Positions 37,547 to 47,472 are shown, numbered from the stretch's first letter. The stretch is 64,000 nucleotides of DNA from Sphingomonas sp. AR_OL41 (GCF_029911635.1 NZ_JARYTI010000007.1:92741-156740); one strand, 5' to 3'. Notes: generated by a model not told the origin, from the sequence alone. Numbers and translations are program-made.

Positions 37547-39148
37547 GTGGACTTGAACCAGTTGAACGTCGCGACCGCCGCCATGATCGGCCGCCGCTAT
37601 CCCAATCTCACCGCCCTGTTGCTGGGTGCACTTGCCACGACCGGCTTTGCGCCGCTGGCATGTTGGCCGGTCACGCTGCTGTGCGTCGCGGCGTGGATGT
37701 GGCTGATCCACGATGCCGCGACGCTGCGCCGCACGCTGCTGCGCGGCTGGCTGTTCGGGGTCGGGCACTTCTTCGTCGGCAATTTCTGGATGCAACAGGC
37801 CTTCACCTTCCAGGACGCGATGCCGCACTGGCTGGGCTATGGCGCGGTCGCGATCGCGGCGATGTATCTCGCCATCTACCCGATGCTCGCCGCCGGGCTG
37901 GCATGGCGGCTAGCCAGCCCGCGCGCCGTCGGCGCTGCTGACACCGCCCCGCATCACGGCTTCGTGCTGGTGTTCGGCGCGGCATGGATCTCTACCGAAT
38001 GGCTGCGCTCGACGCTGTTCACGGGCTATCCATGGAACCCGATGGGGGTGATCTGGGTGCCGACCTTCGTCGCCGGGCTGGCCGCCGCGATCGGCACCTA
38101 TGCGTTGTCGGGCGTGACGATCATGCTGGCGGGGTTGCTGCTGCCCTCGACCTGGCGCGCATGGCGGTTTTCGGCGCTGCTCGTCCTGCTCTTCATGGCG
38201 CAACCGCTATTCATGCTGTCGTTGCGCGCCGCCCCGACCGCGCCGCGTAATACGCCTGACCCGCATGTCCGCATCATCCAGCCCAACCTTGGCGAGGAGG
38301 AGCGGCCGACCGACGATTATGCCGAGAACAACCTCGCCGCGATCGAGCGGCTGCTCGGGCGGCCCGGCCCCAATCCGCGCCTGATCGTGTGGCCCGAAGG
38401 GGCGCTGCGCTACCTGATCGAGGACGGTTATCCGGCGCGTTATTACTGGCGCGCGCCGCCCGACGAGATCCGCCGTCGCATCGCCTCACATCTCGGCCCG
38501 CACGACGTGGTGCTGGCGGGCGGCAACGCGCTCAAGTTCGGCGCCGACGGCACGGTCAGCCGCGTGACCAACTCGGTGTTCGCGCTCGATGCGCGCGGCG
38601 CGATCCTTGGGCGCTACGACAAGGCGCATCTCGTGCCGTTTGGCGAATATCTGCCGATGCGCCCCTTGCTCTCGACCATCGGGCTGCAGCGGCTCGTGCC
38701 CGGCGATCTCGATTTCGATCCGGGCCCCGGTCCGGGCGCGATAACGCTGCCTGGCTTTGGCCAGGTCGGCATGCAGATCTGCTACGAGATCATCTTTTCC
38801 GGGCAGACGGTCGACGAGGCGCATCGGCCGGCGCTACTGTTCAATCCGTCGAACGACAGCTGGTATGGCAGCTGGGGACCGCCCGAGCATCTCGCCCAGG
38901 CGCGGCTGCGCGCGATCGAGGAAGGACTGCCGATCCTGCGCGCCACGCCGACCGGCATTTCGGCGATCATTGCCGCCGATGGTAGCGTGCTGGCCAGCGT
39001 GCCGCTGGGCCAGGCCGGCGCGATCGAGCGGCCGCTGCCGGCGCCGTTTGGCCCGACACTCTTCGCACGGATCGGCAATATGGCGGCGCTGATCGTCGCG
39101 GCGGCGATGCTGCTGTTGGCCGTTGCCTTCCGCCGGGCAGCCCGCTAG
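37547..39148 (+). CDS. lnt: Apolipoprotein N-acyltransferase
   Basis: Inner-membrane enzyme adding the third acyl chain to lipoproteins, 533 residues. About six N-terminal membrane helices precede a nitrilase domain with catalytic Glu284 (WPEGALRYL), Lys359 ([12 protein letters not shown]) and Cys412 (ICYEIIF), and one C-terminal helix. The GTG 37547 start is weakly supported; ATG 37583 (MIGRRYPN) is a reasonable alternative. Clients in this window include the lipoproteins at 48706, 51587 and 52238. Confidence 0.93.
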   Translation: MDLNQLNVATAAMIGRRYPNLTALLLGALATTGFAPLACWPVTLLCVAAWMWLIHDAATLRRTLLRGWLFGVGHFFVGNFWMQQAFTFQDAMPHWLGYGAVAIAAMYLAIYPMLAAGLAWRLASPRAVGAADTAPHHGFVLVFGAAWISTEWLRSTLFTGYPWNPMGVIWVPTFVAGLAAAIGTYALSGVTIMLAGLLLPSTWRAWRFSALLVLLFMAQPLFMLSLRAAPTAPRNTPDPHVRIIQPNLGEEERPTDDYAENNLAAIERLLGRPGPNPRLIVWPEGALRYLIEDGYPARYYWRAPPDEIRRRIASHLGPHDVVLAGGNALKFGADGTVSRVTNSVFALDARGAILGRYDKAHLVPFGEYLPMRPLLSTIGLQRLVPGDLDFDPGPGPGAITLPGFGQVGMQICYEIIFSGQTVDEAHRPALLFNPSNDSWYGSWGPPEHLAQARLRAIEEGLPILRATPTGISAIIAADGSVLASVPLGQAGAIERPLPAPFGPTLFARIGNMAALIVAAAMLLLAVAFRRAAR

Positions 39149-39158
39149 GGGAAGGGTC

Positions 39159-39222
39159 ATATAACGAAAGCTTTATATCAGCCCCGGCGCCATGCCGGGC
39201 GACTTCAGGCAAGGGTAAAGTG
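39159..39222 (+). promoter_or_regulatory. Structured metK leader, possible riboswitch-like element
   Basis: Hairpin 1 is ATATAA/TTATAT (39159-39164 with 39173-39178, loop CGAAAGCT). Hairpin 2 is CCCGGC/GCCGGG (39183-39199). CTTTA (39171-39175) can pair with TAAAG (39216-39220), just after the AAGGG ribosome site and just before the metK ATG, forming a pseudoknot that would block initiation. metK leaders often carry S-adenosylmethionine riboswitches, but I cannot match this to a known class. Confidence 0.45.
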
Positions 39223-40446
39223 ATGCGCGCCTCGTTCCTCTTCACCTCCGAATCGGTCTCGGAAGGCCATCCCGACAAGGTCGCCGACCAGATTTCCGAC
39301 GGCATCGTCGATCTGTTCCTGTCGAAGGATTCCGAAGCACGCATCGCCTGCGAAACGCTGACCACCACCAACACGGTCGTGATTGCCGGCGAGATTCGCG
39401 GCAAGGGGATCATGGATGAAGCGGGCAACTGGGCGCCGGGCGTCCCGGCCGAAATCGAGGCCAATGTTCGTGCGACCGTGAAGAAGATCGGCTACGAGCA
39501 GTCGGGCTTCCACTGGGAAACCTTCGAATTCACCAACAAGCTGCACCCGCAATCGGCCCACATCGCGATGGGCGTCGATGAGAGCGGCAACAAGGACGAG
39601 GGCGCCGGCGACCAGGGCATCATGTTCGGCTACGCCACCGACGAGACACCCGATCTGCTGCCGGCGACGCTGTATTACGCGCACCGCATCCTCGAGCGGA
39701 TGGCGGCCGACCGTCATTCGGGCGCCGCGCCGTTCCTCGAGCCCGACGCCAAGAGCCAGGTCACGCTGGAATATCAGAATGAGAAGCCGGTCCGCGCGAC
39801 CGCGCTGGTCGTGTCGACCCAGCATGCCCCGGGCTATTGCCTGCAGGGCGAGAATGCCGATCCGGCGCTCTATGCCGTGCTGCATGACTATGTGACCAAG
39901 GTGCTCGCCGAAACGCTGCCCGAGGGCTTCATCACCGAGGCGACCAAATCCTACATCAACCCGACCGGCGCGTTCGAGATCGGCGGCCCCGATGGCGACG
40001 CCGGCGTGACCGGCCGCAAGATCATCGTCGACACCTATGGCGGCGCGGCACCGCATGGCGGCGGCGCGTTCAGCGGCAAGGATCCGACCAAGGTGGATCG
40101 CTCGGCCGCCTATGTCGCGCGCTATCTCGCCAAGAATGTCGTGGCCGCCGGCCTCGCCCGTCGCTGCACGATCCAGCTGAGCTACGCGATCGGCATTGCC
40201 GAGCCGCTCTCGGTCTATGTTGACCTGCACGGCACCGGCACCGTGCCCGAAGCGAAGCTGGAAGAAGTGCTGCCCAAGCTCGTGCGCCTGACGCCGAAGG
40301 GGATCCGCGAGCACCTCAAGCTCAACGCGCCGATCTATCAGCGCACCGCCGCCTATGGCCATTTCGGCCGCCAGCCCGACGGCGCCTTCTTCACCTGGGA
40401 AAAGACCGACCTGGTTGACCAGCTCAAGGCCGCCGTCGCGGCGTGA
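39223..40446 (+). CDS. metK: S-adenosylmethionine synthetase
   Basis: Makes S-adenosylmethionine from methionine and ATP; 407 residues. It has the N-terminal motif [20 protein letters not shown], the [16 protein letters not shown] hexapeptide region and [19 protein letters not shown] 39223 follows AAGGG; GTG 39220 is adjacent and in frame. Confidence 0.96.
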   Translation: MRASFLFTSESVSEGHPDKVADQISDGIVDLFLSKDSEARIACETLTTTNTVVIAGEIRGKGIMDEAGNWAPGVPAEIEANVRATVKKIGYEQSGFHWETFEFTNKLHPQSAHIAMGVDESGNKDEGAGDQGIMFGYATDETPDLLPATLYYAHRILERMAADRHSGAAPFLEPDAKSQVTLEYQNEKPVRATALVVSTQHAPGYCLQGENADPALYAVLHDYVTKVLAETLPEGFITEATKSYINPTGAFEIGGPDGDAGVTGRKIIVDTYGGAAPHGGGAFSGKDPTKVDRSAAYVARYLAKNVVAAGLARRCTIQLSYAIGIAEPLSVYVDLHGTGTVPEAKLEEVLPKLVRLTPKGIREHLKLNAPIYQRTAAYGHFGRQPDGAFFTWEKTDLVDQLKAAVAA

Positions 40447-40450
40447 GCGC

Positions 40451-40621
40451 TCAGGCGGCGGGGGTGTCATCCTTCGCCGCTGGCGCTGCCGGATCGGAAA
40501 CGCCGAGGGTGTGGGTGAAATAGCTGCTGCGGCGCTCGCCCGGTTGGGCCTGCTTGCGTTGCAGCAGCACGACGCAGACCCCGACCAGACCAAGCACGAC
40601 AAGAATCAGGACAAAAAGCAT
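40451..40621 (-). CDS. Small single-pass membrane protein (56 residues)
   Basis: One N-terminal membrane helix (MLFVLILVVLGLVGVCVVLL) and a polar C-terminus ending PAAPAAKDDTPAA. The family is unrecognised. AGGAG lies 10 nt upstream of the ATG. It is convergent with metK. Longer in-frame readings upstream are antisense to trmB and unlikely. Confidence 0.6.
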   Translation of the reverse strand: MLFVLILVVLGLVGVCVVLLQRKQAQPGERRSSYFTHTLGVSDPAAPAAKDDTPAA

Positions 40622-40810
40622 CGGCGAGCGACTCCTGGGTTGGTAACGCTCTCCCGGGCGCGGTGCTGTTCGGGCCGACTCAACGGCAAGCCGAACAACC
40701 GCCCGACGCACATGGTCCATTTTGGATGTATTCGCAATCAGTTCCACGCGGGCGACCGCGTTTGTGGCCGCGATCTTCCCAACCGCCTTCCGGACGCTAG
40801 ATAAGCCGTG

Positions 40811-41491
40811 ATGAACGACCCAACAACGATTCGCCGTCTCTATGGCCGCCGCCAGGGGCACAAGTTGCGCGCCGGACAGGCGGCGCTGGTCGAGGAGACG
40901 CTGGCGCAGGTCAGCGTGCCCGAAGCAGGGCCGCTCGATGCGCGCGTCCTGTTCGGCGACGACCGTCCGCTCGAAGTCGAGATCGGCTTCGGCGCGGGCG
41001 AGCATCTCGCCGGCCAGGCGGCGATGCGCCCCGGCACCGGCTTTATCGGCTGCGAGCCGTTTCTCAACGGCGTGGTCGGCGCGCTCAATCATATTCGCGA
41101 CGGGAAGCTCGACAATGTCCGGTTGCACATGGGCGACGCGCTGAGCGTGCTGGAACGGCTGCCCGACGCCTCGCTCGAGCGTGTCTACCTGCTCCATCCC
41201 GATCCGTGGCCCAAGGCGCGCCACGCCAAGCGGCGGATGGTCAATCACGGTCCGCTCGACCTGATCGCCGCCAAGCTCAAACCCGGCGGCGAGTTCCGCC
41301 TCGGCACCGACGACCCGACCTATTGCCGCTGGGCGATGATGGTGATGAACGCGCGCAGCGACCTGGCGTGGACCGCGACGCATGCACGCGACTTCCTCGT
41401 CCGCCCCGACGACTGGCCCGAGACGCGCTACGAACGCAAGGCGCGGCGCCATGGGCATGAGGTGTGGTATTTCCGCTATCTGCGGACGTGA
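40811..41491 (+). CDS. trmB: tRNA (guanine-N7-)-methyltransferase
   Basis: Makes m7G46 in tRNA; 226 residues. The SAM-binding motif VEIGFGAGEHLAGQA and the catalytic/tRNA-binding segment YLLHPDPWPKARHAKRRMV are typical. GTG 40808 directly precedes ATG 40811 in frame. It closes the conserved lnt-metK-trmB block. Confidence 0.95.
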   Translation: MNDPTTIRRLYGRRQGHKLRAGQAALVEETLAQVSVPEAGPLDARVLFGDDRPLEVEIGFGAGEHLAGQAAMRPGTGFIGCEPFLNGVVGALNHIRDGKLDNVRLHMGDALSVLERLPDASLERVYLLHPDPWPKARHAKRRMVNHGPLDLIAAKLKPGGEFRLGTDDPTYCRWAMMVMNARSDLAWTATHARDFLVRPDDWPETRYERKARRHGHEVWYFRYLRT

Positions 41492-41525
41492 CACGCGCCC
41501 AGGGTTCGAGCCAAACAGGGCAACA

Positions 41526-43550
41526 ATGACCTCGTCACGCTTCAACGCGCGCTGGTCGCCCGTCCTGCTGCTGGCGCTCGCACCCCTCGCCGCGCAGGCA
41601 CAGGACCGGGGCCCGACCGACGAGAGCGGCGATGTGGTGGTGCTGGGTCGCGGGCTCGCTTTGCCGCCCGGGACGCCGGCCTATGGCGCGGTGACGATCG
41701 ACCGCGACCGGCTGACCGGCGACGCATCGGGGCGGGTCGAGGATGTACTGGCCGACGTCGCCGGCTTCCAGCAATTCCGCCGTTCGGACAGCCGCTCGGC
41801 CAACCCTTCGGCACAGGGCGTGACGCTGCGCGCGCTGGGCGGCAATGCCTCGAGCCGCGCGCTGGTGCTGCTCGACGGCGTGCCGCTCGCCGATCCGTTC
41901 TTCGGTTACATCCCGTTCAACGCACTCTCGCCCGAGCGGCTGGCGGCGGTGCGCATCACGCGCGGCGGTGGTAGCGGGCCATTCGGCGCGGGCGCGGTGG
42001 CGGGGACGATCGAGCTGGTCAGCGCCGGTCGTGCCGACTTGCCGCCGATCAGCGGCAGCGGCGATTATGGCAGCAACAATGCCGAAGTGGTGACCGGCGC
42101 GGTGTCGCCGACGCTCGGCGACGGTTTCGTCACCTTGTCAGGCCGGTTCGAACGTGGCGACGGTTTCTACACCACGCCGCGCGACCAGCGCGTCGCGGCG
42201 ACAGCGCGCGCGCGCTATCGCGGCGGGTCGGGCGGCCTGCGCGTGGTCGCGCCGATCGACGCGCAGACCGAATTGCACTTCAACGGGACCTTGTTCGACG
42301 ACCACCGCACGTTGCGTTTCGTCGGCGCCGACAGTTCGTCGCACGGGCAGGATGCCAGCGTCCGGCTGGTGCATCGCGGCGGCTGGCAGATCGATGCGCT
42401 GGCCTATATCCAGGCGCGCAACTTCACCAACAAGGTGATCAGCGCGACCAGCTTCAAGCTGACGCTCGACCAGCGCAACACCCCGGCGACGGGCGTGGGC
42501 GGCAAGATCGAGTTGCGCCCGCCGGTCGGGCCCGACCATGTGCTGCGCATCGGGATCGACGCACGGCTGGCGCATGGCCAGTTGTACGAGGATGGCTATG
42601 CCGCCGGGGCGATCACGACACGGCGGACTGCCGGCGGCGACAGCAGCACGCTCGGCGCGTTCGTCGAGGACGACTGGACGATCGGCAGGCTGGTACTGAC
42701 CGGCGGGGCGCGGATCGACCGCTGGACGCTGACCGGCGGGTTCCTGGAGGAACGCAACGCCGCCGGGGCGACGACGACCGACAACCGCTTCGCCGACCGC
42801 GACGGCCAGCAGGCGACGGCGCGCGCCGGGCTCCTCTATCACGCGACCCCGACACTGGCGCTGCGCGCGGCGGGCTATAGCGGCTTTCGCCTGCCGACGC
42901 TCAACGAGCTGTATCGACCGTTCGTGGTGTTCCCGATCACCACCCAGGCCAATGCCGCACTCGGGCTGGAGAAGCTCCGCGGGGCCGAGATCGGCATCGA
43001 CGCGACACCGCTGCGCGGGGTGAAAGTCGGCCTGACCGCCTTCTACAACCGGCTCGGCAGCGCGATCGCCAATGTCACGATCGGTATCAACCAACGCCAG
43101 CGCCAGAATGTTGACGCGATCGTCGCCCGGGGCATCGAGGCGACGCTCGAAGCGCGCCACGGCGCGATGTCGCTGACGGCATCCTATGCCTTCAGCGACA
43201 GCCATGTCGAAGCCTCCGGCGTCGCGGCGCGGCTTGACGGGCTCGCGCCGGCGCAGAGTCCGCGCCACGCCGCCAGCGCGACGCTCGGCTGGGTGCCGCG
43301 TGCCGGGCCGTCGCTCTCGGCGACCCTGCGCCATGTCGGCCGGCAATATGAGGACGATCTGCAGACCGACGTCCTGCCCGCCGCGACGACGGTGGATGCC
43401 GTGGCAAGGCTGCCGATCACCCGTCGGCTGTCGCTGGTCGCGCGCGCGGAAAATCTCTTCGATGCTGCGGTGGTCACGCGCAATGCCGCAGGTTCAGTCG
43501 ACCTGGGCACGCCGCGCACTTTGTGGATCGGGCTACGGTTCGGGAAATAA
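41526..43550 (+). CDS. TonB-dependent outer-membrane receptor
   Basis: A 674-residue receptor with signal peptide (LLLALAPLAAQAQ). The plug domain (VEDVLADVAGFQQFRRSDSR, then GVTLRALGGNASSRALVLLDGVP) is followed by a beta-barrel ending in an aromatic-rich strand (TLWIGLRFGK). Its size suggests a siderophore, cobalamin or metal-complex importer, but the ligand cannot be told. Only 34 bp separate it from trmB, and I see no riboswitch before it. Confidence 0.9.
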   Translation: MTSSRFNARWSPVLLLALAPLAAQAQDRGPTDESGDVVVLGRGLALPPGTPAYGAVTIDRDRLTGDASGRVEDVLADVAGFQQFRRSDSRSANPSAQGVTLRALGGNASSRALVLLDGVPLADPFFGYIPFNALSPERLAAVRITRGGGSGPFGAGAVAGTIELVSAGRADLPPISGSGDYGSNNAEVVTGAVSPTLGDGFVTLSGRFERGDGFYTTPRDQRVAATARARYRGGSGGLRVVAPIDAQTELHFNGTLFDDHRTLRFVGADSSSHGQDASVRLVHRGGWQIDALAYIQARNFTNKVISATSFKLTLDQRNTPATGVGGKIELRPPVGPDHVLRIGIDARLAHGQLYEDGYAAGAITTRRTAGGDSSTLGAFVEDDWTIGRLVLTGGARIDRWTLTGGFLEERNAAGATTTDNRFADRDGQQATARAGLLYHATPTLALRAAGYSGFRLPTLNELYRPFVVFPITTQANAALGLEKLRGAEIGIDATPLRGVKVGLTAFYNRLGSAIANVTIGINQRQRQNVDAIVARGIEATLEARHGAMSLTASYAFSDSHVEASGVAARLDGLAPAQSPRHAASATLGWVPRAGPSLSATLRHVGRQYEDDLQTDVLPAATTVDAVARLPITRRLSLVARAENLFDAAVVTRNAAGSVDLGTPRTLWIGLRFGK

Positions 43551-43680
43551 CCGCGCGGTGCACCGTTGCCGGCGGCAGCATCCTCCCGGGCAATTGACGG
43601 GCTCACGCCCGACCATTTCGAAAGCGACCCTGCGAGAGCGGCAAGCGGCGGGCCGCCAACTGCGGCCAACCGCCCCGCGT

Positions 43681-43941
43681 TCAACGATTGTCGAGCTGCG
43701 ACCTGACGGCGCAAAGCCCCAGCCGTGTCGCGCGGTACGGCCCGCCGCCCGCGCTGGCGATCAGCTTGCGGCGCCTGAGCCGGTGGAACAGCCCGAGCGT
43801 GCAATCGCTCAGCACATGCCCGTCACGCGTGAAGCAATCGACCGCGACGATGCGGCCTTCATTGTCGTCCCAGCGGTGCACGATGCGCCCGCCCTGTGCC
43901 AACGCGTGCAACACGCGTTGTTCATATCTGGAGATATTCAT
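43681..43941 (-). CDS. yjhX: YjhX family toxin-like protein
   Basis: An 86-residue protein closely matching E. coli YjhX along its length: [20 protein letters not shown] at the start, [18 protein letters not shown] in the middle and the diagnostic end VRSQLDNR. YjhX has been described as a toxin whose partner is the GNAT protein YjhQ. No typical YjhQ is adjacent; the next minus-strand gene upstream is a larger unrecognised protein. The fold is a small winged helix. Confidence 0.87.
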   Translation of the reverse strand: MNISRYEQRVLHALAQGGRIVHRWDDNEGRIVAVDCFTRDGHVLSDCTLGLFHRLRRRKLIASAGGGPYRATRLGLCAVRSQLDNR

Positions 43942-44108
43942 CGGAAGATCCGGCCCTCGATGAGGGTGGCAGCCCACGCCCAAGCCTATGGGGCTCAGAC
44001 GCAACGATACCTGTACCGGCCGGGACCGGTCAGGTGATCAGCGGGCTACAATTCCGGACATAGTCACTCCGAGGAAGCGCGATTCATAGCGAAATGGCGG
44101 CGATTCCG

Positions 44109-44957
44109 TCAACCGGTCCCCAACCATGGTCCGCCGAGCATGCGGGCGAGCAGCGCCGGCAAGCCGGGTCGGATCAGCAGCCAGTCGCGCATCGGGGCAC
44201 CACACGACTCCGCCGGCGGCGCGACACCACCCGTTCTGGCGAGGAGGCGACGCCCATCCTCGTCGTCGAGATAAAGCGTGAACGCCAGCGCGACGCCGTC
44301 GCGCGAGACGATCTCGGCGGACAACAGTGCCGCGAGCACCGAATCCGTCGCCGCGGCGCGCCAGAACGCCACCGCACCGCCGCTGGCGATCGCCGCCAGG
44401 CGATCAAAGCCGCCCGATACCAGCGCCGCGCCGTCGAGCGCCTCGCGCTCGCCGGCGACGCTTTGGCCGGCATCGAAGGGCATGGGTGGAATCGAAGGAC
44501 ACGCGACCACGCTCCAGCCGCAGCGCAAGGCAGCCGCGCGCAAAGACGCGAAGACGACATCGCCTTCCGCCACCGGCCCCAGGCGCAGCACGTAGAGTTC
44601 ACTCGCCAGGGCGTGGATCAGCGCGTCATAGGCCGCGTCGGGCATGTCGACAGCAGCGGGAAAACTGCGAAACGGCGCATCGACGCCGGGGACCGTCGCG
44701 AGCCGCGCCGCCGCCGGGCCGATGCGCACGAACGGCAGCGCGATGACCGGATCGCCGTCATGCTCGACCAGCAGCGTGCGCGCGGCACCGCCGTGCAGGG
44801 CGAGCGCGGCGGCATAATATTGATAGCGCAGGAAACGATGCGACGCCGGCGCCGCACCCGCGACGAGATCGATCGCGGCCGACAGCCCGTCGAGCGGGCA
44901 CGCGCGGCTTGCCGGCGGCAGGCGCGTGAATTCTGCCAGGAGCATCGGCTTGGTCAT
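44109..44957 (-). CDS. Hypothetical protein, weakly GNAT/CelD-like
   Basis: A 282-residue protein without a signal peptide or membrane helix. A segment around residues 115-150 (VLRLGPVAEGDVVFASL, then GWSVVACPSIPPMPF) recalls the N-terminal half of BioF2/CelD-type acetyltransferases, but the match is by eye. It lies 165 bp upstream of yjhX on the same strand. If the GNAT link is real, it might substitute for a YjhQ antitoxin. Confidence 0.5.
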   Translation of the reverse strand: MTKPMLLAEFTRLPPASRACPLDGLSAAIDLVAGAAPASHRFLRYQYYAAALALHGGAARTLLVEHDGDPVIALPFVRIGPAAARLATVPGVDAPFRSFPAAVDMPDAAYDALIHALASELYVLRLGPVAEGDVVFASLRAAALRCGWSVVACPSIPPMPFDAGQSVAGEREALDGAALVSGGFDRLAAIASGGAVAFWRAAATDSVLAALLSAEIVSRDGVALAFTLYLDDEDGRRLLARTGGVAPPAESCGAPMRDWLLIRPGLPALLARMLGGPWLGTG

Positions 44958-45038
44958 CGCGCGTGGCTATAGCGGCGCGGCGGTTACCAACCGGTTCGTG
45001 CTTGACCGCAGGCGTTGCCGGCCCGCAAACCCTGACGC

Positions 45039-45515
45039 ATGCAATTCTCGCCCGCCGTCTCGACCATCGCCCAGACGATCCAGCTGTCATTGAGCCCGGT
45101 GTTCATGCTCGCCGGGATCGGCGCGCTGCTCAACGTGCTGGCCGGGCGGATGGCGCGCGTCGTCGACCGCGCGCGTGCGCTCGAACAGCTTCACCCGCGC
45201 TCGACCGGGCCGGAGCATGACCGGCATGTGTGGGAGCTGCGACTGCTCGACCGGCGCATCTCGATCATCAACGCCGCGCTGTTCCTCGCGGTGACGAGTG
45301 CGATCATGACCTGCCTCGTCGTTGCATTGCTGTTCGTCGCCGAACTGGCCAAGCTTCACATCGGCACGATCGTCGCGCTGAGCTTCATCCTCGCGATGCT
45401 GCTGCTGATCTCGTCGCTGGTTTCGTTCATGATCGAGGTGCGCGTCTCGCTGCGCGCGGTGCACATCCGCGCCGAACTGCTCGAGCATGATCGCCCCGAC
45501 AAGCGGCGTCCCTAG
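45039..45515 (+). CDS. DUF2721 family membrane protein
   Basis: A 158-residue inner-membrane protein with three hydrophobic helices (about residues 18-35, 75-100, 110-130) and the DUF2721 layout: a charged loop RMARVVDRARALE and LRLLDRRISIINAA. Function unknown. It ends near a complex palindrome shared with the convergent amidase gene. Confidence 0.82.
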   Translation: MQFSPAVSTIAQTIQLSLSPVFMLAGIGALLNVLAGRMARVVDRARALEQLHPRSTGPEHDRHVWELRLLDRRISIINAALFLAVTSAIMTCLVVALLFVAELAKLHIGTIVALSFILAMLLLISSLVSFMIEVRVSLRAVHIRAELLEHDRPDKRRP

Positions 45516-45549
45516 CGCATCGAGCTGCAAATCTGAGCCGTTCGTGCTG

Positions 45550-45616
45550 GTGAATCAGGTCGCCAAATCCCCCGGATTTGGCTGGAAACATCCGGGGGAT
45601 GTTTCCACCTGATCAC
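45550..45616. repeat. Cloverleaf-like palindrome between convergent genes
   Basis: Outer arms ATCAGGT (45554-45560) and ACCTGAT (45607-45613), extended imperfectly to GTGA/TCAC, enclose two hairpins, CAAATCC-CCC-GGATTTG and AAACATCC-GGG-GGATGTTT. The two inner hairpins are also complementary to each other (ATCCCCCGGAT against ATCCGGGGGAT). It may act as a bidirectional terminator. Confidence 0.8.
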
Positions 45617-45654
45617 TGTCGAAGCACTGTTCTTTCTGCGCCCGAAAAGGAGAA

Positions 45655-45714
45655 CAGCCCTTCGACAAGCTCAGGGCGAACGGGATAATATGATAATCCA
45701 GACTTAACGCACGA
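45655..45714. repeat. Dispersed repeat, copy 2 (downstream of amidase stop)
   Basis: The 29 bp at 45655-45683 are identical to 2-30, and 45699-45714 matches 44-59 with one difference. It sits just beyond the amidase stop codon on the minus strand. Confidence 0.8.
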
Positions 45715-45719
45715 CGCTG

Positions 45720-47315
45720 CTAGCGCACCGCCTCGACGCTCGCCCCGACATCCGCCGACGGCAGGTAGCGCGGCACGACGCGGGCGTGGCTCGCCTGCTC
45801 ATAAGCATAGCCCGCGTCGAGCACCGCCTGGTCGCCCCACGCAGTGGCGATGAACGACAGGCCGACCGGCAGCCCCTTGGCCAGCCCCATCGGCACGGTG
45901 AGGTGCGGATAGCCCGACACCGCCGGCAGCTCGCTCGCGCTGGGGCCGTCGAAATGGTCGCCCGACACGGTGTCGCTGAGCCATGCCTGGCCATAGGTCG
46001 GCTCGACCAGGATCGTCGCATTCGCCTTCTTCAGCATCGCGTCGATCCCCTCGCGCCCGGCGAGACGCAGCGACTTGGCGCGCGCGCCGAGATATTCGGC
46101 ATCGGTGAGGTCCGCTTTGGTTGCCGCTTCGATGAAGGTTTCCTGGCCGAAGAACGGCATCTCGGTGCCGCTGTTGGCCGTGTTGAAAGCGATCAGCGCG
46201 TCGAGTGTCCGCGCCGTCACCGAAGCGGGCGTGGTGGCGAGATAGGCGTTGAGGTCGGCCTTGAGCTCGGTGTGCAGGACGAGCGACTCCGCTGCGCCCA
46301 GACCTTCGAGTTTGGGCGCATCGACATCGACCAGCACTGCGCCGGCGCGCTTCAGCGTGTCGAGCGCGGCGGCGTAGACCGGCTTCATTGCCTCGGCCAT
46401 GTCAGGGTGGAGCACAGCGATGCGCACGCCCTTGAGTGCATCGGGGGACAGGCTGGCGGTGAAATCGCGGGCGTGCGCCGCAGCCGGCGCGGTGGCCGGA
46501 TCGGCCGGGTCGCTCGCCACCATGCCGGAGAACAGCAGTGCGACGTCGCGCACGCTACGGCCCATCGGGCCCGGCGTATCCTGGCTGTGGCTGATCGGCA
46601 CGACATGCGTGCGACTGACCATGCCGAGCGTCGGCTTCAACCCGACCAGCCCGTTCATCGATGACGGGCAGACGACCGAGCCGTCGGTCTCGGTGCCGAT
46701 GCCGACCGCAGCAAAGCTCGCCGCGATCGCCGCGCCGGTGCCGCTCGACGACCCGCAGGCGGAGCGATCGAGCGCATAGGGGTTGCGCACCAGCCCGCCG
46801 ACCGCACTCCACCCGCTCATCGAACTGTTCGAGCGGATATTGGCCCATTCGCTGAGATTGGTTTTGCCGAGGATGACGACACCGCGCTTGCGTAGCTCGG
46901 CGACCAGCGGCGCGTCGCGCCGCGTAGAATTGTCCTTGAGCGCCAGGCTGCCGGCGGTGGTCGCGAGCGGATCGAGCGTTTCGATATTATCCTTGATCAG
47001 CACCGGCATGCCGTCGAGCGGGCCGAGCGCCTTGCCGGCCTTGCGCCGCGCATCGGCGGCGCGCGCCTGCGCCAGCGCATCGGGGTTGACCGCGATCACC
47101 GCGCGCAGCGTCGGGCCGCGCCGATCCATCGCCGCGATGCGCGCGAGATAGGCCCGGGTGATGCTCTCGCTCGTCGCGCGCCCGGCGACGATCATCGCGC
47201 GCAGCTGGTCGATCGACTGCTCCTCGATCTTCGACCCGGCCTGAGCTGCGGCGGGCAGCGGCGCGGCGAACAGGGCAAGAGCGAGGGCGGAGCAGGAGGC
47301 AAGCAAAGCGCGCAT
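45720..47315 (-). CDS. Secreted amidase (amidase signature family)
   Basis: A 531-residue amidase with signal peptide (LALALFAAPLPAAAQAG). The Ser-cisSer-Lys triad is visible: Lys in GMPVLIKDNIET, the cis-Ser and nucleophile Ser in the glycine/serine-rich CGSSSGTGAAIAASF to GTETDGSVVCPSSMNG stretch. Related enzymes hydrolyse amides or peptides; some are peptide amidases. Substrate unknown. Confidence 0.9.
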   Translation of the reverse strand: MRALLASCSALALALFAAPLPAAAQAGSKIEEQSIDQLRAMIVAGRATSESITRAYLARIAAMDRRGPTLRAVIAVNPDALAQARAADARRKAGKALGPLDGMPVLIKDNIETLDPLATTAGSLALKDNSTRRDAPLVAELRKRGVVILGKTNLSEWANIRSNSSMSGWSAVGGLVRNPYALDRSACGSSSGTGAAIAASFAAVGIGTETDGSVVCPSSMNGLVGLKPTLGMVSRTHVVPISHSQDTPGPMGRSVRDVALLFSGMVASDPADPATAPAAAHARDFTASLSPDALKGVRIAVLHPDMAEAMKPVYAAALDTLKRAGAVLVDVDAPKLEGLGAAESLVLHTELKADLNAYLATTPASVTARTLDALIAFNTANSGTEMPFFGQETFIEAATKADLTDAEYLGARAKSLRLAGREGIDAMLKKANATILVEPTYGQAWLSDTVSGDHFDGPSASELPAVSGYPHLTVPMGLAKGLPVGLSFIATAWGDQAVLDAGYAYEQASHARVVPRYLPSADVGASVEAVR

Positions 47316-47472
47316 CGGGATTCCCTGTTTCGGATCGAGTCGATTTTAGGAGGTGTCGCGACATGAGCTTAGACCCTGCCGCTCCACCGACAAGTGCCCG
47401 ATCGGGCGCGGGTGCACGGCAAATCCTCATCGCGACGATACGGGCTGCAACCAGCGCTGATTACTAGCGCCG

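Noticed and set aside
39159..39222. Assignment of the metK leader to a known SAM riboswitch class
   Set aside because: The conserved nucleotides I remember for SAM-II or SAM/SAH types are not present; kept only as an unclassified structured leader.
41350..41525. Cobalamin riboswitch before the TonB receptor
   Set aside because: Only 34 bp separate trmB from the receptor start, too short for that RNA, and no B12-box-like sequence is visible.
45550..45616. tRNA-like gene (cloverleaf shape)
   Set aside because: Arm lengths do not fit a tRNA, there is no anticodon arm or T-loop consensus, and the two inner hairpins are reverse complements of each other.
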